Below, one piece after another: positions 1 through 4,820 of a stretch of 7,857 nucleotides of DNA. The translations under genes were made by a program, and so were the position numbers. The notes under the pieces were generated by a model that saw nothing but the letters and a program-made list of their open reading frames with translations, had not been told where the DNA came from and made no database searches. How positions within the stretch are numbered: the first letter of the stretch is position 1; each line of letters starts with the position of its first letter. Source of the DNA: Propionibacterium sp. (lineage in GTDB: Bacteria; Actinomycetota; Actinomycetes; Actinomycetales; Actinomycetaceae); NCBI GenBank assembly GCA_030460725.1, contig JAKECL010000066.1, forward strand, positions 1 through 7,857, written 5' to 3'.

Positions 1-55
1 AGACGGCTGGGAGCGAGACGGCTGGGAGCGAGACGGCTGGGAGCGAGACGGCTGG
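1..55. repeat. 15-bp tandem repeat, about 3.7 perfect copies
   Basis: The unit AGACGGCTGGGAGCG is repeated head to tail at 1-15, 16-30 and 31-45, with ten further bases at 46-55. The copies are identical, and the array runs off the left edge, so the true copy number is unknown. A unit of 15 bases keeps any reading frame, so copy-number change would add or remove five residues without a frameshift. Confidence 0.95.
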
Positions 56-143
56 TGATGCCGCCTCCACATCCACCGACCATGCCTCCCGGCGTGGCGA
101 GGAAGACCTCGGGAGGTGGGCACCGACGGACCCCGGGAAGTGA
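1..143 (+). CDS. C-terminal end of an unidentified protein with pentapeptide repeats (partial)
   Basis: The + frame with codons starting at base 3 is open from the left edge to a TGA at 141-143. It reads as repeats of Thr-Ala-Gly-Ser-Glu followed by a polar tail rich in Ala, Ser, Thr, Asp and Arg that ends in DPGK. After the repeat, about four fifths of its third codon positions are G or C, which fits a coding frame here better than the neighbouring frames. A rival frame reads Asp-Gly-Trp-Glu-Arg repeats and stops at 56-58; a hairpin at 85-116 could then be its terminator. The composition suggests a disordered C-terminal tail. No function can be assigned, and with the body of the gene off-window the frame choice is uncertain. 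Confidence 0.4.
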   Translation, partial: TAGSETAGSETAGSETAGDAASTSTDHASRRGEEDLGRWAPTDPGK

Positions 144-158
144 GCGCCGCCACCGATC

Positions 159-187
159 GTGACTCCGTCGGGGCATCCGGCTAGCAT
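159..187 (+). promoter_or_regulatory. Candidate promoter for the HD-domain gene
   Basis: A -35-like GTGACT (159-164) and a -10-like TAGCAT (182-187) are separated by exactly 17 bases. Transcription would start near 194, about 30 bases before the preferred start codon at 224. This arrangement argues against the longer in-frame GTG start at 188, which would lie upstream of the mRNA start. Confidence 0.4.
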
Positions 188-223
188 GTGTCGGTATCAT
201 TCCCCAGCAGGAGCGTGGATCGC

Positions 224-1228
224 ATGGGTGCAGAGGCACCTCAGTGGCTCTTCGGGTCCTTCGTCGAGGCCATGCAGGAGATCGGTGCCACGGCACCCCG
301 CCCGGACCTCGAGACTGAGGCCCGGGACCTCCTCAGGCGTTGGACCGAACCAACGCGCCACCTCCACAACGTGCGCCATCTGATCAATGTCCTGGCCCAC
401 GTCGACGAGCTCTCCTCCTCGACCCACGATCCAGATGTGCTGCGGGTGGCCGCTTGGTACCACGGAGCCTTCCTCAACACCGCGGTGGAGGCGAAGCTGG
501 CGGGCAGCGATCCGGTCACCATCGCCCACCGGTGTGCGGGACACACGTCCCAGCGTCTGGAAGCGCTCGGGGTCAGTGACGACGTCGCCGAGCGCGTCGG
601 GGAATTGGTCACGACCATGGCCACCCATTCCGCCCCTCGCGACGACCTGGACGCACAGGTGCTCTCCGATGCGGATCTCGCTTCCTTGGCCGCGACGCCC
701 CAGGAGTACAAGAAGTACCGACAGCTCCTGCGGGAGGAGTACGACCACGTTGACGACCTGACCTACCTGAGGGCACGTCGCGTCGTCGTCCGTCGACTGC
801 TGTCCCGCCCCTCTGTCTTCCAGTCCCCCCGGGGACAGGCGTGGGAGGCACGCGCCCGGGAGAACCTGGAAGCCGAGCTGGCCAAGACGGATGAGGCGAT
901 TGCACGCCTCGACCCCTCCGACACCGCCCCCGGCGAGGAGGCCCACCCCGACGTGGACGTCGACGTGTCCGAGGGCCCCACACGCAACGAGTTCGGTGAC
1001 GACGAGGCCGTGACCTCGACCGGCACCATCATCATCCGTCGCAAGCACCTCAAGAAGAACGCGCCCACACCCACTGGGGAGGAACCGCCGATGACCGCGG
1101 GCAGGTTGCCCCTGCTGGCGGAGGACGACACCCCCACTGAATCCGGGACGAACGAGGACGACGCGTCCTCCCTGGAGACCGCCATCGATACCCTCGACGT
1201 ACCGTCGCGCCCCACGGACCCTCGCTGA
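224..1228 (+). CDS. HD-superfamily protein (predicted metal-dependent phosphohydrolase type) with HG in place of HD
   Basis: This 334-residue protein resembles the 'predicted metal-dependent HD superfamily phosphohydrolase' family. The similarity is to the pattern RHxHNxxHL (residues 45-53), an AAWYHG block (76-81), SDADLASLA (148-156), an EYxxYRQLLREEYxH segment (161-175), and a closing ARENLEAEL helix (211-219). The expected HD doublet is His80-Gly81, so one metal-ligand aspartate is missing; hydrolase activity is therefore uncertain. Residues about 230-334 form a low-complexity acidic tail with a basic island, TIIIRRKHLKK (268-278). The ATG at 224 was chosen because AGGAG (209-213) lies ten bases upstream. 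An in-frame GTG at 188 has no ribosome binding site, and the GTG at 215 lies too close to the AGGAG. It stands alone between the upstream gene and the WXG100 gene. Family fairly certain; substrate unknown. Confidence 0.75.
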   Translation: MGAEAPQWLFGSFVEAMQEIGATAPRPDLETEARDLLRRWTEPTRHLHNVRHLINVLAHVDELSSSTHDPDVLRVAAWYHGAFLNTAVEAKLAGSDPVTIAHRCAGHTSQRLEALGVSDDVAERVGELVTTMATHSAPRDDLDAQVLSDADLASLAATPQEYKKYRQLLREEYDHVDDLTYLRARRVVVRRLLSRPSVFQSPRGQAWEARARENLEAELAKTDEAIARLDPSDTAPGEEAHPDVDVDVSEGPTRNEFGDDEAVTSTGTIIIRRKHLKKNAPTPTGEEPPMTAGRLPLLAEDDTPTESGTNEDDASSLETAIDTLDVPSRPTDPR

Positions 1229-1378
1229 GGTCGGGAGATCCCAGCACCCTCCCACCCCCTGAAGCCGCGAGGCGACTGCACGGACGAGTGGTCACCACAG
1301 ATCCTCCCCTGCGCCATCATGCGTCCCGGGAGTGTGGGCCCGGTCGCCCCCGGAGGCCTCCACCCCCTGCTGTGTCGC

Positions 1379-1449
1379 GTCCACACCAGGCAGCGACCCC
1401 CGGACCGTGTCCACACCAGGCCGTGACCCGGAGACCGTGTCCACTGGAC
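1379..1449. repeat. 30-bp direct repeat (2.4 copies) ending in a palindrome
   Basis: Two adjacent 30-base units (1379-1408 and 1409-1438) both begin GTCCACACCAGGC and both end GACCGT, with changes only in the middle. A third partial unit begins at 1439 with GTCCAC and forms the perfect palindrome GTCCA-C-TGGAC (1439-1449). The three GTCCAC starts are thus phased at 30 bases, close to three helical turns. The array lies 86-156 bases before the WXG100 start codon, where regulator sites would be expected, but no regulator is identified. Confidence 0.75.
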
Positions 1450-1485
1450 GCCGCCATGACCGCACACCGCATCCCATGTCTGTCC

Positions 1486-1491
1486 TAGCGT
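1486..1491 (+). promoter_or_regulatory. Candidate -10 box for the WXG100 gene
   Basis: TAGCGT fits the actinobacterial TAnnnT pattern and would place the mRNA start near 1498, giving a leader of about 37 bases. No good -35 hexamer is visible 16-19 bases upstream, so the call is weak unless an activator binds the phased GTCCAC repeats. Confidence 0.25.
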
Positions 1492-1534
1492 CAGCCCGAG
1501 GTCCCGGGGTGGGACCGGGAGAGGAGCAGCAACG

Positions 1535-1828
1535 ATGTCCATGTTCGTGGTCGACCCGGAACAGGTGGCCGCATCCGCGGCCCGCGTCACGGCAACGGGG
1601 GAACGCATACGCGCAGAGGTGGGGATCATGATGTCTGATCTCCTGGCGCTCCAGGGGACCTGGGGTGGGGTCGCCTCCGCCAACTTCGCCGACTGTGCCG
1701 CACAGTGGCGGGCCACCCAGGCCCAGGTGGAGACTGCACTGGATGCCATCGGGGTCCAGCTGGCCACGGCCGCCGGCGTCTACGCCGACGCCGAGGCCCA
1801 ATCCGCCGCACTCTTCACAGGTCGCTGA
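1535..1828 (+). CDS. WXG100 (ESAT-6-like) family protein, type VII secretion substrate candidate
   Basis: The 97-residue product has the size and all-helical composition of the WXG100 family, whose members form helical-hairpin dimers and are exported by type VII (ESX) systems. The diagnostic Trp-X-Gly turn is Trp43-Gly44-Gly45, between helix 1 (about 7-40) and helix 2 (about 46-90). Near the C-terminus, Tyr83-Ala-Asp-Ala-Glu87 matches the YxxxD/E export signal. A single cysteine, Cys54, follows the turn. The ATG start is supported by AGAGGAG (1520-1526), eight bases upstream. No second WXG100 gene, EccC-type ATPase or large toxin-like partner is in the window, so it appears as an orphan copy. 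Possible roles are as a homodimeric substrate, a chaperone for a distant partner or an accessory to an ESX-like system elsewhere. Family certain, partner unknown. Confidence 0.88.
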   Translation: MSMFVVDPEQVAASAARVTATGERIRAEVGIMMSDLLALQGTWGGVASANFADCAAQWRATQAQVETALDAIGVQLATAAGVYADAEAQSAALFTGR

Positions 1829-1855
1829 ACCCCCGGCACACCGAACGTCGGGGCG

Positions 1856-1895
1856 CACAGGCCGGACGGACGGGCACACAGGCCACACGGACGGG
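1856..1895. repeat. 21-bp-period direct repeat, two copies
   Basis: Two 19-base units (1856-1874 and 1877-1895) share CACAGGCC, two variable bases and ACGGACGGG, so 17 of 19 positions agree. The period of 21 bases equals two helical turns. Confidence 0.75.
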
Positions 1896-1929
1896 TGGAG
1901 GCCACCGACCACCGTGCCTGCAGTCGGGC

Positions 1930-1963
1930 GGCGCAGTGGTCCTGGAGGCGCAGTGGTCCTGGA
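1930..1963. repeat. Perfect 17-bp tandem duplication
   Basis: GGCGCAGTGGTCCTGGA occurs twice head to tail with no mismatch (1930-1946 and 1947-1963), which suggests a recent slippage duplication. Confidence 0.95.
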
Positions 1964-1984
1964 CGGGCACACACCGTGCCCCAC

Positions 1985-2080
1985 ACCGACCCTGGCCGCG
2001 GTCAGGTCACGAACGACATCGCGAGTGACACGGTCCTGAAGGACTGTCAGGGCCGCACCGACCCCGGCCGCAGTCAGGTC
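1985..2080. repeat. 24-bp spaced direct repeat
   Basis: The segments 1985-2008 and 2057-2080 match at 22 of 24 positions. Both begin ACCGACCC and end GTCAGGTC, and they lie 72 bases apart. A shorter relative, CTCAGGTCA, appears again at 2097-2105. Confidence 0.8.
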
Positions 2081-2113
2081 CGGACCTGGCCGGCGCTCAG
2101 GTCATGAAACGGT

Positions 2114-2146
2114 TCCCGCCCCCTGCCCGGAGGGCAGGGGGCGGGA
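2114..2146 (-). terminator. Terminator hairpin downstream of groEL
   Basis: A perfect 14-bp G/C stem (2115-2128 with 2132-2145), extended by a T-A pair to 15 bp, closes on a three-base loop, GGA. It begins 44 bases past the groEL stop codon. In the - strand direction the stem is followed by ACCGTTTCAT, which holds only a short T run. It could also slow + strand transcription coming from the WXG100 side. Confidence 0.8.
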
Positions 2147-2190
2147 TCGGTGTCAATCAACCGACCGGGGCCGGTTCACGACAGGGGGGA

Positions 2191-3813
2191 TCAGTACATT
2201 CCGCCCATGTCGTCACCGGCGCCGGCGGCCGGGGCCGGGGGTTCCGGCTTGTCGGCGACGACGGCCTCGGTGGTGAGGAACATGCCGGCAATGGAGGCAG
2301 CGTTCTGCAGGGCGGAACGCGTGACCTTCACCGGGTCGGCAATGCCCTGCTCCAGCAGGTCCCCGTACTCGCCAGTCGCGGCGTTGAGGCCGATGCCGGG
2401 CTCCATGCCCGAGACGCGATCGGCGACGACGCCACCCTCAAGGCCGGCGTTCTCCGCGATCTGCTTGAGCGGGGAGGCCACGGCGATGCGGACGATTCCC
2501 ACACCGATCGCCTCGTCACCGCTGAAGTCCAGGGAGTCCAGAGCCTTGTTCGCTGCCTGGATCAGGGCCACGCCACCACCGGCGACCAGACCCTCCTCAG
2601 AGGCTGCACGCGCATTGCGGATCGCGTCCTCGATGCGCAGCTTGCGCTCCTTGAGCTCGACCTCGGTGGCCGCGCCGGACTTGATGACGGCGACACCGCC
2701 GGAGAGCTTGGCCAGGCGCTCCTGGAGCTTCTCACGGTCGTAGTCGGAGTCGGTGTTCTCGATCTCGGCCTTGAGCTGACGGATACGCCCGTCCAAGGCG
2801 TCCTTCTCGCCTGCGCCGTCGACGATGGTCGTCTCGTCCTTGGACACGACGACCTTGCGCGCGCGGCCCAGGACATCCAGATCAGCGTTCTCCAGGGACA
2901 GACCCACGGTCTCGGAGATGACCTGACCACCGGTGAGGATGGCCATGTCCTGCAGCATCGCCTTGCGGCGGTCGCCGAATCCGGGAGCCTTGACGGCCAC
3001 GGACTTGAACGTGCCACGGATCTTGTTGACGACCAGGGTGGCCAGAGCCTCGCCCTCGATGTCCTCGGCGATGATCAGCAGCGGCTTGCCGGACTGCATG
3101 ACCTTCTCCAGGACGGGGAGCAGGTCCTTGATGTTGGCGATCTTCGACTCGACGAGCAGCACGTAGGCGTCCTCCAGGACGGCCTCCTGGCGCTCGTTGT
3201 CGGTGACGAAGTAGGCCGAGAGGTAGCCCTTGTCGAAGCGCATGCCCTCGGTGGTCTCCAGCGTGGTGTCGAAGGAGTTGGTCTCCTCGACCGTCACGAC
3301 GCCCTCGGCCCCGACCTTGTCGAAGGCCTGGGCGATGAGCTTGCCGATCTCCGGGTCATTGGCCGAGATCGAGGCCGTGGCCGCGATCTGGTCATTGGTG
3401 ACAACGGGCTTGCCGTCCTTGTGCAGCTGGTCGACGATGGCCTGAACGGCCGCGTCGATGCCGCGACGCAGGGCCAGCGGGTTGGAGCCCGCTGCGACGT
3501 TGCGCAGACCCTCGTGGACCAGGGACTGGGCCAGGACGGTCGCAGTGGTGGTGCCATCACCGGCGACGTCATCGGTCTTCTTGGCGACCTCCTTGACCAG
3601 CTCGGCGCCGATGCGCTCGAAGGGGTCCTCCAGGTCGATCTCCTTGGCGACGGAGACGCCGTCCTTGGTGATCGTGGGGGCGCCCCACTTCTTGTCGAGC
3701 ACGACGTTGCGGCCCTTGGGTCCCAGCGTCACCTTGACGGTGTCGGCCAGGAGGTTGAGGCCGCGCTCCATGCCACGACGAGCCTCCTCGTCGAACTTGA
3801 TGATCTTCGACAT
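2191..3813 (-). CDS. groEL: Chaperonin GroEL (Hsp60)
   Basis: This 540-residue protein is a full-length GroEL, the double-ring ATP-driven chaperonin that folds proteins in the cytosol. Visible family blocks include TLGPKGRNV (29-37), TKDGVSVAKEI (49-59) and the ATP-site GDGTTTA (85-91) with its aspartate. EEGLVAGGGVALI, the LLEQGIADP segment and the GMFLTTEAVV end of the equatorial domain follow. The C-terminus is DDMGGMY, with one GGM unit rather than a longer GGM run or a His-rich tail. No groES is adjacent, which in Actinobacteria is typical of the second, stand-alone copy often called groEL2. The ATG is preceded by GGAAGGGAA about nine bases upstream. Two CIRCE elements lie 114-175 bases before the start, so HrcA repression with heat induction is expected. 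A strong hairpin follows. The identification is certain; the groEL2 label is inference. Confidence 0.97.
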   Translation of the reverse strand: MSKIIKFDEEARRGMERGLNLLADTVKVTLGPKGRNVVLDKKWGAPTITKDGVSVAKEIDLEDPFERIGAELVKEVAKKTDDVAGDGTTTATVLAQSLVHEGLRNVAAGSNPLALRRGIDAAVQAIVDQLHKDGKPVVTNDQIAATASISANDPEIGKLIAQAFDKVGAEGVVTVEETNSFDTTLETTEGMRFDKGYLSAYFVTDNERQEAVLEDAYVLLVESKIANIKDLLPVLEKVMQSGKPLLIIAEDIEGEALATLVVNKIRGTFKSVAVKAPGFGDRRKAMLQDMAILTGGQVISETVGLSLENADLDVLGRARKVVVSKDETTIVDGAGEKDALDGRIRQLKAEIENTDSDYDREKLQERLAKLSGGVAVIKSGAATEVELKERKLRIEDAIRNARAASEEGLVAGGGVALIQAANKALDSLDFSGDEAIGVGIVRIAVASPLKQIAENAGLEGGVVADRVSGMEPGIGLNAATGEYGDLLEQGIADPVKVTRSALQNAASIAGMFLTTEAVVADKPEPPAPAAGAGDDMGGMY

Positions 3814-3925
3814 GCTGTGTGTTCCCTTCCGCGGTGCGGATGCGGAGACCGATGCCCGCGACGGACGACCACCACGACGACGTTCATGTCACGTCACCGC
3901 AGGGGCCTCATCGATGCTCCTGGTT

Positions 3926-3959
3926 GTTATCACTCTGCCTTGGCGAGTGCCAGTGGCAA
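3926..3959 (-). promoter_or_regulatory. Probable groEL promoter embedded in the proximal CIRCE
   Basis: Read on the - strand, TTGCCA (3959-3954) followed 16 bases later by CAGAGT (3937-3932), or TGGCAC followed 15 bases later by GATAAC, are the candidate -35/-10 pairs. Neither is a textbook match. Both place the polymerase site over the proximal CIRCE, as expected if HrcA represses by occlusion. The leader would be about 100 bases. Confidence 0.4.
3927..3953. promoter_or_regulatory. CIRCE operator 1 (proximal HrcA site)
   Basis: TTATCACTC, nine bases, then GAGTGCCAG. Against the CIRCE consensus TTAGCACTC-N9-GAGTGCTAA, 15 of 18 arm positions agree and the nine-base spacing is exact. This is the binding site of the heat-shock repressor HrcA. 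Confidence 0.85.
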
Positions 3960-3961
3960 GT

Positions 3962-3988
3962 CTGGCACTCTCCCCCCGCGAGTGCAAG
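3962..3988. promoter_or_regulatory. CIRCE operator 2 (distal HrcA site)
   Basis: CTGGCACTC, nine bases, then GAGTGCAAG. 14 of 18 arm positions match the CIRCE consensus, again with exact nine-base spacing. Its centre lies 35 bases from that of operator 1. Its outer arm shares six bases (3983-3988) with the foot of the terminator hairpin of the upstream gene. Confidence 0.82.
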
Positions 3989-4025
3989 ACGGGGGTTGCG
4001 CCCTCGGCGCAACCCCCGTCTTGCA
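3983..4025 (-). terminator. Long hairpin downstream of the LytR_C gene
   Basis: A perfect 20-bp stem (3983-4002 with 4006-4025) closes on the three-base loop CTC. It begins 14 bases after the LytR_C gene stop codon. No T run follows in either direction, as is common for actinobacterial hairpin terminators. Its foot overlaps CIRCE operator 2, so the same DNA would insulate groEL from upstream transcription and carry part of its operator. Confidence 0.75.
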
Positions 4026-4038
4026 GACCTGCAGGTTC

Positions 4039-4653
4039 TCAGCGCAGGACGACCACCACATCCGCCCCACCCAGGTAGGCATCCTCGGTGGTGTGCACCT
4101 CGGAGATCCCCAGTACCCGGGCAACCTCGTTCGCGGAGGCCTCCAGTGCGGGGTCCGCGTAGTAGACCGTGGTGACGGTGGTCTCCCATCCGTCTGCGTT
4201 GGCGGCACTCGTCCCCGCGAAGCCAGCCTGGTTGAGCAGCGCGGCCTTCTCACCGGCCAGGCCCTGCGTCCCGGTCCCGTTGAGCACCGAGATGACCACG
4301 TTGTGATCAACCTCCGCCGCCGGGCTCTCGCTGGGCGTGGGCGTGGGGGTCGGTGTTGCCGCGGGAGGCGGGGTGGAGGCACCCGACTGGTCCTCCTCGC
4401 CGGTCGTCCCGCCGTCCTGGTCGCCCGACTGCACGGGTCCCGACTGGGAGGGGGAGGAGGAACCGGACTCGGGGGTGACCACCCCCCGTGAGGTGAGCAG
4501 CAGGCTCGCTCCCCATCCCAGCAGCGGAACGAGGACGAGCACGAGGAGGAATGGCAGCACGGACTTCCACTTCGAGGGCTGGGGGCGGTGCATGCCCACG
4601 GGCATGTCCTCCCCGGCGCGATCGAATTCGTCCTTCGGGTACTGGTTGCTCAC
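4039..4653 (-). CDS. Membrane-anchored LytR_C-domain protein
   Basis: The 204-residue protein has a short cytosolic N-terminus with a basic patch before the membrane, one transmembrane segment (about 31-54), and a low-complexity Ser/Gly/Asp then Thr-Pro-rich linker (60-114) suited to crossing the cell wall. A C-terminal LytR_C domain follows (about 116-204), with the hallmark NVVISVLNGTGTQGLAGEKAALLNQ start and a final ADVVVVLR strand. LytR_C domains occur at the end of LytR-CpsA-Psr wall-polymer ligases and also alone. Here the ligase domain is absent, so a wall-associated accessory role is inferred, not shown. The start is GTG with no clear ribosome binding site. A -10-like TACTCT ends six bases before it, suggesting a leaderless mRNA. 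Divergent from ung; followed by a strong hairpin before groEL. Confidence 0.85.
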   Translation of the reverse strand: MSNQYPKDEFDRAGEDMPVGMHRPQPSKWKSVLPFLLVLVLVPLLGWGASLLLTSRGVVTPESGSSSPSQSGPVQSGDQDGGTTGEEDQSGASTPPPAATPTPTPTPSESPAAEVDHNVVISVLNGTGTQGLAGEKAALLNQAGFAGTSAANADGWETTVTTVYYADPALEASANEVARVLGISEVHTTEDAYLGGADVVVVLR

Positions 4654-4659
4654 GGGGAC

Positions 4660-4665
4660 AGAGTA
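4660..4665 (-). promoter_or_regulatory. Candidate leaderless -10 box for the LytR_C gene
   Basis: On the - strand TACTCT fits TAnnnT and ends six bases before the GTG start, so transcription would begin at or next to the start codon. No Shine-Dalgarno sequence is visible before this GTG, which supports leaderless translation. The -35 region is not recognisable. Confidence 0.5.
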
Positions 4666-4808
4666 CCTGCATCCCCACTTCAGGGACCCGGACCCGCGGG
4701 ATTCCTGCGGATCGGCGAGACAGGGTGCCCGCTCAACCCACCGGACACCGCCTCAGGAACCCCGTCGCCCCCAGGATCCTCACCGACCTGGCGCCCAGCC
4801 TCCTCGTC

Positions 4809-4814
4809 TAGGGT
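4809..4814 (+). promoter_or_regulatory. Candidate leaderless -10 box for ung
   Basis: TAGGGT ends six bases before the GTG at 4821, so the mRNA would start at the initiation codon. An alternative reading is that the overlapping GGTGA (4812-4816) is a weak Shine-Dalgarno match. The spacing is the same as at the divergent LytR_C gene, which favours the promoter reading. Confidence 0.5.
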
Positions 4815-4820
4815 GAGAGC

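Larger units (their letters stand above)
1229..1534. other. Intergenic region between the HD-domain gene and the WXG100 gene
   Basis: I see no convincing gene in these 306 bases. The short frames that cross it have no ribosome binding site or recognisable product. It holds an 11-base palindrome-like element (1288-1298, GTGGT-C-ACCAC), the 30-bp direct repeat and palindrome listed separately, a candidate -10 box TAGCGT (1486-1491) and the WXG100 ribosome binding site. No strong terminator follows the HD gene; only a 5-bp stem (1233-1237 with 1249-1253) is visible. Confidence 0.6.
1829..2190. other. Repeat-rich convergent intergenic region between the WXG100 gene and groEL
   Basis: No gene is supported here. 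The 362 bases contain at least three unrelated short direct-repeat families (listed separately), a 13-base motif GGACGGGCACACA found twice (1868-1880 and 1961-1973), and a stem of GACA/GTCC paired with GGAC/TGTC (2027-2048, two-base bulge), which might end WXG100 transcription. A strong hairpin at 2114-2146 closes groEL. The density of imperfect duplications suggests DNA free of coding constraint; a non-coding RNA cannot be excluded. Confidence 0.6.

Noticed and set aside
188..223. Upstream GTG start for the HD-type protein
   Set aside because: There is no ribosome binding site and it coincides with the end of the likely -10 box. The ATG at 224 has AGGAG at a workable distance.
197..1255. A 352-codon open frame on the - strand opposite the HD-type gene
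   Set aside because: The composition is that of a complementary shadow and there is no ribosome binding site, while the + strand frame carries a clear family pattern.
1379..1449. Short CRISPR-like array
   Set aside because: The units are contiguous 30-mers with no spacers between repeats, only 2.4 copies exist, and no cas gene is present.
763..1767. A 334-codon - strand frame spanning the HD gene end and the WXG100 gene
   Set aside because: It crosses two supported + strand genes and is Ser/Arg/Pro-rich without a domain; the WXG100 motif and ribosome binding site favour the + strand.
1829..2190. Insertion sequence remnant or attachment site
   Set aside because: There is no transposase or integrase fragment, terminal inverted repeat pair or target duplication, and the repeats are small and of mixed type.
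2104..4491. A 795-codon open frame on the + strand covering groEL and its flanks
   Set aside because: It is antisense to a certain GroEL, begins inside the groEL terminator region and shows no recognisable domain. Long antisense frames are common over GC-rich groEL genes, and such frames have been mislabelled in databases.
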